From a virus, in IMG/VR virus record IMGVR_UViG_3300005582_000031, positions 1 through 39,542 of that record: a stretch of 39,542 nt of DNA. One strand, given 5' to 3'. The notes beneath the pieces are model-generated. The model had not been told where the DNA came from. It saw only the letters and a list, made by a program, of their open reading frames with translations, and made no database searches. Position 1 is the first letter of the stretch, and the number at the start of each line of letters is the position of its first letter. Made by a program: the position numbers and the translations under genes. Of the stretch, positions 1-9,900 are shown piece by piece.

Positions 1-8
1 GCCCACTA
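1..8. repeat. Contig-end overlap, left copy (gcccacta)
   Basis: The first 8 bases equal the last 8 bases of the window (39535-39542). Merging them restores one continuous tail tube B reading frame, so this is a circular-assembly overlap cut inside a gene rather than a biological terminal repeat. Confidence 0.85.
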
Positions 9-71
9 CCATGTCGGTTCCAGTCAGCTGAGTGGGAGGGCTGGTATCACACCAGAGCAACACGGTTATGA
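1..71 (+). CDS. Tail tubular protein B (gp12-like), C-terminal fragment
   Basis: This is the 3' end of the gene that starts at 37143 and runs off the right edge. Read from base 3 it gives PLPCRFQSAEWEGWYHTRA and a few more residues before TGA at 69-71. The PC-x-F-x-SAEWEGWY pattern is the kind of ending seen at the C-terminus of T7 gp12-type nozzle proteins. The frame joins the right-edge ORF only if the 8 shared bases at the two ends are merged. The stop overlaps the start of the next gene as ATGA. The remainder of the protein is described under the entry at 37143. Confidence 0.85.
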   Translation, partial: PLPCRFQSAEWEGWYHTRATRL

Positions 72-538
72 TCAGACCTACAAAACCCAGTGATATACCT
101 TGGATAGCCGATCAGATGCGATCAGCTGATGTCGCTGAACTACAAGCTAGTTGCGGCCTTGGCCCTAAATACGCGTTGCTGCATAGCTTCCTAATTAGCA
201 AACCATGTATGACAATGGTGTCACGTACAGGGGAGCCGTTAGCTATGGGTGGTGTAGCACCGGATGAATTAAACGACCGGGTGGGTCGTATATGGCTATT
301 GGGTACTAATGCCATGGTGGAAGATCCAACTAATAAGACTGGCTTCTTGCGTAACTGCAGGTCTTGGGTGGCCGCTATGCACCGTGAGTACGACCTGCTG
401 TGGAACTGCATGGATGCCCGTAACGCAGTACACCAAAAATGGCTGGAGTGGATGGGGTTTACCTTTATCGCAAAACGGCCAAACTATGGAACAGAAGGTC
501 GATTATTCCTGGAGTTCTGCAAGGTGAACCATGTGTGA
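68..538 (+). CDS. gp13-like GNAT-fold internal virion protein
   Basis: The 156-residue product starts MIRPTKPSDIPWIADQM and resembles the GNAT/DUF2833-type proteins that occupy the T7 gene 13 position in many cyanopodoviruses. The near-C-terminal pattern D-ARN-x-VH-x-KWLEWMGF is typical of GNAT-fold proteins. T7 gp13 is an assembly factor or minor virion protein; any acetyltransferase activity here is inferred from fold similarity only. I chose ATG at 68 because it overlaps the gp12-like stop as ATGA. A GTG at 32 in the same frame would extend it by 12 residues into the upstream gene. Its end overlaps the gp14-like start by 8 bases. Confidence 0.75.
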   Translation: MIRPTKPSDIPWIADQMRSADVAELQASCGLGPKYALLHSFLISKPCMTMVSRTGEPLAMGGVAPDELNDRVGRIWLLGTNAMVEDPTNKTGFLRNCRSWVAAMHREYDLLWNCMDARNAVHQKWLEWMGFTFIAKRPNYGTEGRLFLEFCKVNHV

Positions 539-1229
539 TCCAACTGGAGGTATAGCTACGGGCTTTGCCGTCGCCCAGGCCGGGCTTGGCATAGCTCAAT
601 CTTTTACTGGTTACCAGCAGGCACAGCAAAATACAGCATACGCTAATGCTCAAGCTGAACAGCAATATCAATATCAGCAACAGCAAGCTAGTGCTGCCCG
701 TAATTATGAACAGCTAAAATACAACCAACAACAACAACTAATGCGTCAGACCCGGTTGTTAGCTGACAATGCTTATGCCGATGAGATTTCACAAATCAAC
801 CTACGGTTAATGCAAGAGCAGGAAGCATCTGCTCAGCAAAAACAAAAGGCAGGAAGGGAAGGCTTACAAGCTAGGGGTGCAGTTGTGGCTGGTGGTCGTG
901 TTGGTAATACCATTGATGCTTTGGTTGCTGATTACCAAAGGCAGCAAGCTCAGTTTGATTATGCAACAGAACGGAACCTAGCATTTACGACAATGCAGAT
1001 GCAGGAAGCTAAGCGTGGTTCTGCTGCTACTAGGGGTTCACGGATTGCCAGCCAACAGGAATACATCAAGCAGGAAACACTTGATCCAATGAAACCAATG
1101 AAGCAAGCAGCACCAAGTGCTATGCCGTTTATCCTGCAAGGAGCAGGGTCAGTATTGCAGGCGGCTGGCGGTTTTGAATCTGCTGTTTACAGGCACAAGT
1201 CTCTCAACACTCCTAAGACCAAAAGCTAA
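531..1229 (+). CDS. Internal virion protein, gp14-like
   Basis: The 232-residue protein has a short glycine/alanine-rich hydrophobic N-terminus (about residues 5-30), then a long glutamine/alanine-rich stretch likely to be helical or coiled-coil (about 35-170), and a basic C-terminus. Size, composition and position directly before the gp15-like gene match T7 gp14, which is ejected first and forms the outer-membrane part of the ejection conduit. T7 gp14 is slightly shorter (196 residues). It is coupled on both sides: it starts inside the previous gene and its stop shares a base with the next start (TAATG). Assignment rests mainly on synteny and composition. Confidence 0.75.
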   Translation: MCDPTGGIATGFAVAQAGLGIAQSFTGYQQAQQNTAYANAQAEQQYQYQQQQASAARNYEQLKYNQQQQLMRQTRLLADNAYADEISQINLRLMQEQEASAQQKQKAGREGLQARGAVVAGGRVGNTIDALVADYQRQQAQFDYATERNLAFTTMQMQEAKRGSAATRGSRIASQQEYIKQETLDPMKPMKQAAPSAMPFILQGAGSVLQAAGGFESAVYRHKSLNTPKTKS

Positions 1230-3949
1230 TGGCAAAACTCAGCACTGGTCAAGCCTACGGCACCACTAGCCGCACTACCTCCCCAAGGTTGTTAGGTGGT
1301 GAAGCACAAATAGCTAGTGGTAACCCCTTAGCGCAAGCAGAACTTGGCCAGCCTGGGCTGCAACCACAAGCCTCACCAGTTAGTACATTCCAGCAACCAG
1401 GTGCACCTACCCTTGGTGGCCCCTTGCGGATGTTTGAACCGCCAGCACTGCCAAGACCTAGCCAAGACCTAGCTAACCTGGCTGAGGCGCTATCTGGGTT
1501 TAATAAGAACCTGCAGCAATACGCTACTTCAATGCAAGAAGTAGAAACCTATAAAGAAGCAGCAGCTAAAGAACGTGGCACTGCACTTGGAGCTAAGCTT
1601 TCAGTATTTGGCTATAAAGATTATGCGGAAGCCCTAAGAGAAACTGAAAAGAAAGCACAAGTTGATCCGTCACTTGGGCCATTATTGCAACAGCTAAAAG
1701 CAAATGATCCTAGAGCTTTACCGTATGCTAATAATACATTAAATGATTCATTTATTAAATCACGGATAAGTGGTTTAAGAGATGAGATGAACAATATGTC
1801 TAAACTGCCAGACGGTCGCTTCCTGGAAACAGTTAGCGAAGGCGACCCGGCCTTTGTTGACTACTACGTATCAAGTGCATTGCCGCCAGGGATGTCACCT
1901 AAAGCTATTCTTGATAACCAAGCCGCTTTAGCCAATACGTTTGGGGCAATCAGAAATGATCAGACTAAACGACACATTGCATATAAAGATGGCCGAGTAC
2001 GCGCAGGCTATCAAGCAGGCTTAGGCGGTGATATAGCTTTGCTTGATGCTGGTCAATTAAACCCCAACCAACTTGCTGCTAGTGCAACTCAACGATTAAC
2101 TGATTTGCAAAACAACAGCAGCCCTGCTCTATACCAAGAGCAAAAGAAAGCAACGGTTAAACATCTTCTTGATTCAATCGTTGTAGCAGCTGGCGGGAAC
2201 CCTGGCAAAATAAATCAACTGGCGCTTCCGGCGGCTAAAGCCTTAGAGCTAATTCAGGCTGGGCCTAATGGGGAATTGTTAATTGATCAATTAGATCAGC
2301 CGCGAGACGTTGTAATACTTGAGTTTTATCGCGGCTTATCCAAAGGGACTATGCAAGATAGAGAGCTGCAAGATAAACAAGCAACTTATCGCGGCCAAGA
2401 TGCGGCTGATGCAGATGCAAAAGCGTACCTAACACCTGAAGTGTTAAACAACCCAGCGCAATTGCAAGCACGGTTAGATGCTTTGCCGCAAGAAGCAGTA
2501 AGAAAATTCCCTAATGATCCACAAGCCCAGCAATCATATTCAGAAAGGGTACAATCTTATGCCAAGAATTATACCCGCACTTACATCGCCCCCATTCAAC
2601 GTGATAACGCTGCTAATGAATACGCTAACCAAGCATTAAACCCATCAACTAATCCTGTTGCCGATATACAGCGGTATGAGAAAATGTTTCGGAACAGAGA
2701 GATTGATGAGTCTGATTTTAAGTCACTTGTAGCTGGCGCTAAAGCTCGCAATGAGAAGCGCAATGATAACAACTACAATACTTTGCGTGGCTTGCAGCGA
2801 GATTTACAAACACGACTGACTGAACAGTTTAGATTGCCCACCCAAGGTGATGGCACACCTGTCGTAACAGCAAAAGAAGCAATAGAAGTTCGCAAGCAAA
2901 TGGCTAGCCTTTACCGGGAAGGTGAGCAATTAATTATTAAAAACCCAGGCGCCAATATAGATGCTGAACTAGGCAAAGCATTTGAGAAGTACATCGCTCC
3001 AGCCGTGCAAAAAGGACAGCAACAATCTCAACAGCCAAAGGCTAAAACACCAGAAGATATTTCTCGTAACTTTGGCCCTGGCCGTGGCAATACAGCTGAT
3101 AATGCAAACCTAAGGCGACAAGCTGAGACTGCGCCTTTATATGACAAGAGTCGTATTGGGCAACAGTTAGATGAGATCTTAACTGATAAGCCATTGGATA
3201 ATGCTACCCGGCAAATTATTCGACGCACTGGGTTGAAGCCTAGTGACTTCTTCACTAAGCAAATGAAGTTACATGGGGTGCCATTAACACCAGAGATCCA
3301 ACAAAAACTACGCACCCTTGATGGCAGTGACCTTGTATCACAAGCATCGCCTGCAAGTGGTGAAGGCTCTGGCGGCATGGGTCTAATGCTTCCTAATGTC
3401 AGCAGGGCACAGCGACTGTGGGATGTATTCAATAGCGGTATGCAGGCTGCTCGTAATGCTCCTGTGGCCCCTGGTGGGGCTGTAGTGCCTAGCAATATCA
3501 ACGTAACACCTGGCGCAAAAGGCAAGAAAGAATCTATTGCTTTAGCCGCACAACAATTAGGCATTGATCCTGTTGATCTTGCTGCAGTTATGAGCCTTGA
3601 AACCGGAGGTAGCTACAGCACAACAATTACAGGAGGGGCTGGAAATAATTACCAAGGATTAATTCAATTTGGCCCAACCGAACGCCGCACTTATGGTTAT
3701 GATGAAAGGCAAAGTTTTGAACAGCAAGTATTAGGCCCTGTTGTTAAATACTTAAAAGATCGAGGAGTTAAGCCTGGCCACGGGGCTAAAGAAATTTATG
3801 CAGCAATTCTTACAGGAAATGTTGCTAACCTTGCCAGGGGTGGTATTGACTGGAAAGACGCAAACGGGACTTCGGTTAGGGGGGCTTTGCCTAGCCTGAC
3901 CTCAGGCCAACACCGTCAAAACGCTATCCGTTTTCTACAAAGGAATTAA
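1229..3949 (+). CDS. Internal virion protein gp15-like with C-terminal transglycosylase-like domain
   Basis: The 906-residue protein occupies the T7 gene 15 position; T7 gp15 has 747 residues. Most of it is helical, polar and without a recognisable motif. The last ~130 residues differ: AAVMSLETGG (candidate catalytic Glu791), a glycine-rich loop, then GLIQFGPTERRTYG and a C-terminal helix. This is the pattern of soluble lytic transglycosylase-like domains (E...GLxQF). In T7 the transglycosylase sits at the N-terminus of gp16, whereas here the gp16-like N-terminus shows nothing of the kind. The protein probably opens peptidoglycan during DNA ejection. Start TAATG is coupled to gp14-like; a 3-base gap separates it from the gp16-like gene. 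Confidence 0.8.
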   Translation: MAKLSTGQAYGTTSRTTSPRLLGGEAQIASGNPLAQAELGQPGLQPQASPVSTFQQPGAPTLGGPLRMFEPPALPRPSQDLANLAEALSGFNKNLQQYATSMQEVETYKEAAAKERGTALGAKLSVFGYKDYAEALRETEKKAQVDPSLGPLLQQLKANDPRALPYANNTLNDSFIKSRISGLRDEMNNMSKLPDGRFLETVSEGDPAFVDYYVSSALPPGMSPKAILDNQAALANTFGAIRNDQTKRHIAYKDGRVRAGYQAGLGGDIALLDAGQLNPNQLAASATQRLTDLQNNSSPALYQEQKKATVKHLLDSIVVAAGGNPGKINQLALPAAKALELIQAGPNGELLIDQLDQPRDVVILEFYRGLSKGTMQDRELQDKQATYRGQDAADADAKAYLTPEVLNNPAQLQARLDALPQEAVRKFPNDPQAQQSYSERVQSYAKNYTRTYIAPIQRDNAANEYANQALNPSTNPVADIQRYEKMFRNREIDESDFKSLVAGAKARNEKRNDNNYNTLRGLQRDLQTRLTEQFRLPTQGDGTPVVTAKEAIEVRKQMASLYREGEQLIIKNPGANIDAELGKAFEKYIAPAVQKGQQQSQQPKAKTPEDISRNFGPGRGNTADNANLRRQAETAPLYDKSRIGQQLDEILTDKPLDNATRQIIRRTGLKPSDFFTKQMKLHGVPLTPEIQQKLRTLDGSDLVSQASPASGEGSGGMGLMLPNVSRAQRLWDVFNSGMQAARNAPVAPGGAVVPSNINVTPGAKGKKESIALAAQQLGIDPVDLAAVMSLETGGSYSTTITGGAGNNYQGLIQFGPTERRTYGYDERQSFEQQVLGPVVKYLKDRGVKPGHGAKEIYAAILTGNVANLARGGIDWKDANGTSVRGALPSLTSGQHRQNAIRFLQRN

Positions 3950-3952
3950 CCC

Positions 3953-6900
3953 ATGCCTATCCAAAAGATTAAAGACCCACAAACTGGCGAGATCCGCGAG
4001 GAGTACGTTCTGCCAACAGCAGCACCAACAGCAGCACCGGCAAAACCTACAGCTAAGCCAGCGGCCCCGGCTAAGCCTGCAGCGGGCCCTACCTATGGCA
4101 TAGAAGATATTGGTGGAATAATTAAAGACCTCACCCAAGGCCCTAGTGCTTTATTGCAAGCTACCCCTGGCTCTGTTTCAGCAGCAGCACAAGAGCTGGT
4201 AAAGACTGGCGACCTTGGCAAAGCATTCCAAAAAGGACAGACGACATACATTAAAGATTTAGAAAAGCCTGGCCGTGGTGCCGCCAGAACGATTTATTCC
4301 GCTGGTCGTAATATCGTTCAAGAGACTAGCGATCTACTTACTGCTGATATTCCTGCCAAACTTAATATCCCAGGTGCTAAACCCACTACCGCACAACGAC
4401 CAGACGCTCCTTTATTTGGGTTCTTGCCTCCTCTTGCTAAACCAAAAAGCAGTGGTGTTGCTGAAGACCTGGTAACTGGCCTTGTCCAAATTGCAATTCC
4501 ATGGGCTGGTGTATCCAGAGGTGTGGGCTTTGCTGGTGCTGCTTTATCTAAACTGCCTGGTGCTGCCCGTGTAGGCCAAGCCGCAACAACAACAGCACAA
4601 GCAGTCGCTGCTAGTAAAGTTGGGCAAGTAGCTGCTCGTATCCCTGGTGCAGTACCAGTAGGTAAAGCTATAGCTGAAAACGTAGCTACTAAAGCAGCAG
4701 CGACAGGAGCCATTATTGATTTTGCTGCATTTGATCAACACACTGGTCGTTTAACTGATCTAATAGCTCAAACAACTAAGGGCACCCCGCTTGAAAACAT
4801 TGCTATTGATTACTTAAAATCAGACCCTAAAGATGTAGGGCTTGATGGCCGGTTAAAGAACGTATTAGAAGGTGCTTTATTTGGTACTGCTCTTGAGTCT
4901 ACATTTCGTTTATTTCGCGCTGCTCGCGCTGCCAACCGGTACAAAACAGATCCAACACCAGTAAAAGCTCAGCAAGTACAGCAAGCAAATGAAAAATTAG
5001 AAACTGCAATAGACCAACTGCGTCAAACAACCGAACAACAAATTAGCCCTAGGCCGCCAGTTGCAGCGCCAGAACCGGTTGAGCCTCGCACAGCAGTACA
5101 ACCCATGGGTAACGTAGCTGCCGCTGCAATAGAACCACCAACTGCACCAAGGCCACAACCCACATCTGTCGGGCCAGAGCCAACTGCCCCAGAAGCTGCT
5201 CCTGTCTCTCTGTCTGAACGGCTAGCTAAAGAAGCTCTTACCCAAGGGCGTGAGCCTGCTCCGGTTGAAACGCCAAAGCTAATTGCTACTCCTGTCCCCG
5301 CTTCTGCAACAAAAGAAATGCCTGACACCCGTGGTCAAGGGCGATTTTTCCATGGCGCTGCAGCCGAGTTTGAGCTGCAGCCAGGCGGTGAATATGGCGG
5401 CAGCGGAATGAATATATATGGAAATGGATTTTATGCCACGGAGGACTTAAAAATAGCTGGTCAGTATCAGAAAAAAAATAGCAAGGCGGAGCCCGTAATT
5501 AGCATGTATGGGGCGTCTGACGAGCTCAACCGAGCAGGCGTTAAGACCGCAGAAATTAACGGCTTGCTTGGCCGAGGTCGTGCTCCCATTCCATCACCCG
5601 AAAGGTTGCAAGAGATTGCATCTAAGTTGCGGCAACAGGCAGGAGAATCCCCCCGCTCAAACATAACCGAAAGGATGCTGGCTTTGGCGGATACGTTAGA
5701 CAATTACAAGCCTGTTGACGTTGTAGGCCAACGGGTTATTTATGAAATCAACGAAAAGAAACCAATTAAATTCTACGACCTAGATGCACCTGTCGATAAC
5801 AAAGTTTTGCAAGAGCTAGAGAGAATTGCGAGTAGGTCTGATTTAGTTGCTGATTCGCTGGGCATTCTCGACCCAGGCACTTATGTCAGCGGAGTAACGC
5901 CTAACGTCAGCCTGGCTCAGATCATGGACGAAATCCGCAATACTTCAAGTTCTCTACGTGTTCCATTTTACGAAGTTCAAGATATTTTTGAAGAGTTGAT
6001 CGACACGTTAAAGGCAGATGGTTATGGCGGGTTTACTCATGAAGGCGGTCGCCTTGCTGGCGGAGGGAAAAGGCTTCACCAGGTTCGCATTTACTGGGAT
6101 CCAGCGGAAAACATTAACACTCAAAAGGTAGATTTGGCTGAACAATTAGTTGATAGGGTCTTAGCTGCAGTAGCTGCCCCTGAAACAGCAGTGCAACCCA
6201 TGGGCAATGTGGCTGCTGCTGCAATAGAGCCACCTTCACCTTTAGCAGCTGAGATTAAAGCAGCAACCAGAAAATTTGGCCCAGATGATGGCGGTCGAAT
6301 AGAAGGCGCAGCCCAAGCATATCAAAAGTATTTTAATCAAGGCAAACGACAAGCAGATGAAATTACAGAGCAACAAGCATTAGACGCTGTACGAGCTGCA
6401 AACGTGTCGTTTGATCCAGATAGAGTAAAAAGTTTAGATATGGATAAAGTTAGAAACGATATATTTATGGGTAGATTTACCCCTGAAGTAAAAGCAGCGC
6501 AAGATGCTTATCGCTCAATTTATGACCCTAGCTTTGGCCCCTTGCGCAGTCGCGGCCCTGAACTGCCTGAACTGCCTAAGAAGCCAGGGCTTACACGCGA
6601 AGAAATAGAAGCAAGAATAGAGGAAATAGACAAGCTAATAGCTGACATAGAATCAGACAAGTTAAATATGCAAGTAGACGAGCCAAGGACTCGCGCTTTG
6701 GTTGCAGAGCTAACTAAGGATATTCGCACTGTCGCAGGAGACGAGGTAGCTATCCGTTTTAACAACGCCTTTATGGAAACCAAAGGAGGCGATGTCGCAT
6801 GGGGATACAAGCCAGGGGAAACAATGAAAGTTGGCGGCGAGTACGACCCTATAAAAGATATTATTGAAATAAATAATGTTGAGCTTATATCGGCTGACGT

Positions 6901-9900
6901 ACAACGACCAGAGCTGTTGCGGCTTTTAGTTGACAACTTAGAGAAAACTGCGTACCACGAAGCTTTCCACCGTGTTCAATTTAACTTCTTAAAGCCAGAA
7001 GAAATAAAAGTCTTTAACCAATATCTTGCAGAAATTAAATTAGACTTTGGTTCAATGGCAGACAGAGAAGCGAATGCACTGGCAAGTCGTCCAGATTTAC
7101 TGCCAATTGAAAAAGCTGCAGTAGCTTTTCAGATATATGCTTGGGCTCGCAAGAATAATTTAGATCCTCGCAAAGCTTTATTAGGTTACACCCGCGAAGA
7201 GTTAGGCAAGAAAGGAATTGTATCTGCGCTGGAATCAGCAGCTCTTGCGGTGATGGATACCCTTTATGACTTTGTGGAAAGGGTAGGCAATGCCTTTAAT
7301 GACCGTGGCTTTATATCAATTAAATCTATCTTTGAAGATGCTTACAGCGGCAAGTTAGCTAAACGTGGTGAGTTAGGAAGTGTCGTAGATGAAGCAGGCA
7401 AAGCTGTTCCTTCTGAACTTGACAGGCTTGATTTGCTCCAAGCACAGGCTATGGAATACGGGGAGACCAGAAGGGGCCAGTTGGGTCTGCCTGTTTTAAG
7501 GTCTCAAGCTGGCCCTCCTCCTCCCCCTGATGAAACATACACCAAGCGGTTTGTTGACCAAATAATAGAAAACAAAAACAAGATTGAAGCTGGTGAAATT
7601 ACCCTGGATGATCTATTGGTAAATAATGTTCAGAAATTTGAAAGTCCAAGTGGCCAAACATCTTATGTGCCAAGCCCACCTGTTAATGCAGTGCAAGCCT
7701 ATCGTGCATTTAGTGATATATTTACTCGGCCTGAAGCTACTGGCATACCAGTCATAAGCCTTGAAACAATAGCCAGAGAAACTGACGCATGGTTAGCTAA
7801 AAATAACTACAACGCTACAGCGGTAATAGAAGGGCTGCAAAAGCTAAGTGGGCCACTCGCTAACTATGAGGATAACTTGATAAAATTACGAGCTGGTCAG
7901 TTATATGTTGATGACGCTAACTTAAAAGCTGGTATTGCTGCCAACAAGTTTCTTAATGCTGCTGCTGATTCAACGGCAGATATGAACCAGTTGACCGCTG
8001 ATCTTTTGACAGCTGCTACCTATCAAAAAGCAGCCAACATTGCGCTGGAATCAGTTACTCGACCTATTGGTCAATTGCTTTATAGCTTGCAAGGGCCACG
8101 GCCAGAGATTGGTTCTATTGAATTTACTCAAGGGTTGCCTTCTGTTAAAAATGTTGGGGAAGAGCTGGAAGAAGCGCTAGATGCTCAAGCTCAAATACCT
8201 GTTGAGGAAAGCATTGGTAAGCCAATCAGCCCAGAGTTAGAAGAAGCTATTGTCACAGGGGAATATGGCCCCAAAGAGCTAGAAGAGTTAGATCAATTAG
8301 CGCGAAGCATGGCGCAGTCAGCTGTAACACCTGGCTTTGCTAAGGGTTTCTGGAAACAAGTTAATGAAAGTGCAGCTCTTACCACTCGCGGGTTAATCAT
8401 TTACCGTGCTGCTCAATTGCTATCTTCTGGATTAACACTATGGTCTAACACTATTGGCGGCGGCATCCGGTTGCTGCAGTTACCAGTTGCTCAGGCTTTA
8501 GGGGCTGGCTTGTCTGGTTCTGTGCCCAGAGCGTCGCAATCATTAATGATCTATGGCCAATACGTCAGCAATCTACAAAACGCTTTTAGGTTAGGAACCG
8601 AATCTTTTAAGGCTGGACGTGGCTTATACGACTTAGATGAAACGACAATGGACTTCCTTGATAAAATGGTTAAAGAAGATGCTCAATTACCGTTAGACCC
8701 TAATACCGTAGAAGGCAAAGGTGAATGGGATCTAAATACCATGCCATGGGTGGACATACAAGATAAATCAGTATGGGCTATGGCGCAAAAGAAAATATGG
8801 CAAGGGCTTAATTTATCAACCCGCACTCAAGTTAGCTTGGATACTTTCTTTAAGGTATTAGCAGGCCAGTCGTTTGAATATGTGCGCAATCTTCAGCCTG
8901 GTTTAGACCGTGCTGTAGGCCAAGGCATGGATGCTGGAAGCAAAGAAGCTTGGGACTTTGCTCAAGAATATGCACAAGCTGCTGTTGATCGTGCGACCAG
9001 AGACGTTGCTATTAATGGCCGCACAATTTTGGATGCAGTAATGACTAGCCCGCAAGCGCAAACAGCTATGCGGTATGCCACTTTTACTGACGACATCTGG
9101 GCTCAAATGGAAACTCGGACTCCAACGCGGGCACAAGAACTAGCTGCAGCACAAGGGCTAGAAGGCCAAGCTGCTACGGAATACATAAATAACTACCTTA
9201 ATACCACTGAAGAAATACCTTTCTTTTCTCGAACATTTAGCATGATGCCAGCAGTATGGCAAAAGCTAATTGAGTTTAGCCCTTTATTTAGCATCATCCA
9301 ACCTTTTAACCGTACCCCTGGGGACATAGTTAAATCAGTAGCCCGAATGGCACCAGTTGCGCCATTGGTTGATACATTCTGGAGAGACATTAACTCGGCT
9401 GATGCCTTTACCCGCGACAGAGCTAAGGGTGATATTGCAATAGGCATGGCAGCTGTCAGCTTGGGCACTATTGCTATGACACAAGGTCGTGTTGAATTTA
9501 CTGGTGGTGGTCCACAAGAACCAAGTGCTAAACAGAAGTGGCGCGAGTCAGGGAAAGTACCTTATTCATTCCGAGTGAGGACAGGAGAAGACGAAAATGG
9601 CCAGCCAATCTTTAGCCCTTGGGTATCAATGCGAGCATTTGAACCACTTAGTTCATTGTTTGGGGGGATGGCTGATTATCAAGAGGTCGCAAATAAGCTG
9701 CCAACTGAAGCAAGGGAACGGCTGGGTTCTGCTTATACAATGGATTTACTGATTGCTGTAGCTGGCGGCCAATTAAGCAAATCGTATTACCAAGGCTTTG
9801 CAGAATTGTATGAAGCGTTTACAGGTACTGGTGAATTAGACCAAGGGCCTAATGTACGCAGCCCGATTGAAAGGTATATTTCTAGAATAATTACATCAAT

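Noticed and set aside
1-93. Joining the window ends without removing the shared 8 bases, giving a gp12 ending at TGA 91-93
   Set aside because: The resulting tail (AHYHVGSSQLSG...) does not resemble gp12, whereas the overlap-corrected frame gives PCRFQSAEWEGWY and an ATGA junction.
4318-5328. Minus-strand ORFs of 131 and 101 codons within the gp16-like gene
   Set aside because: Antisense shadows of the Ala/Pro-rich region; composition and position are fully explained by the plus-strand gene.
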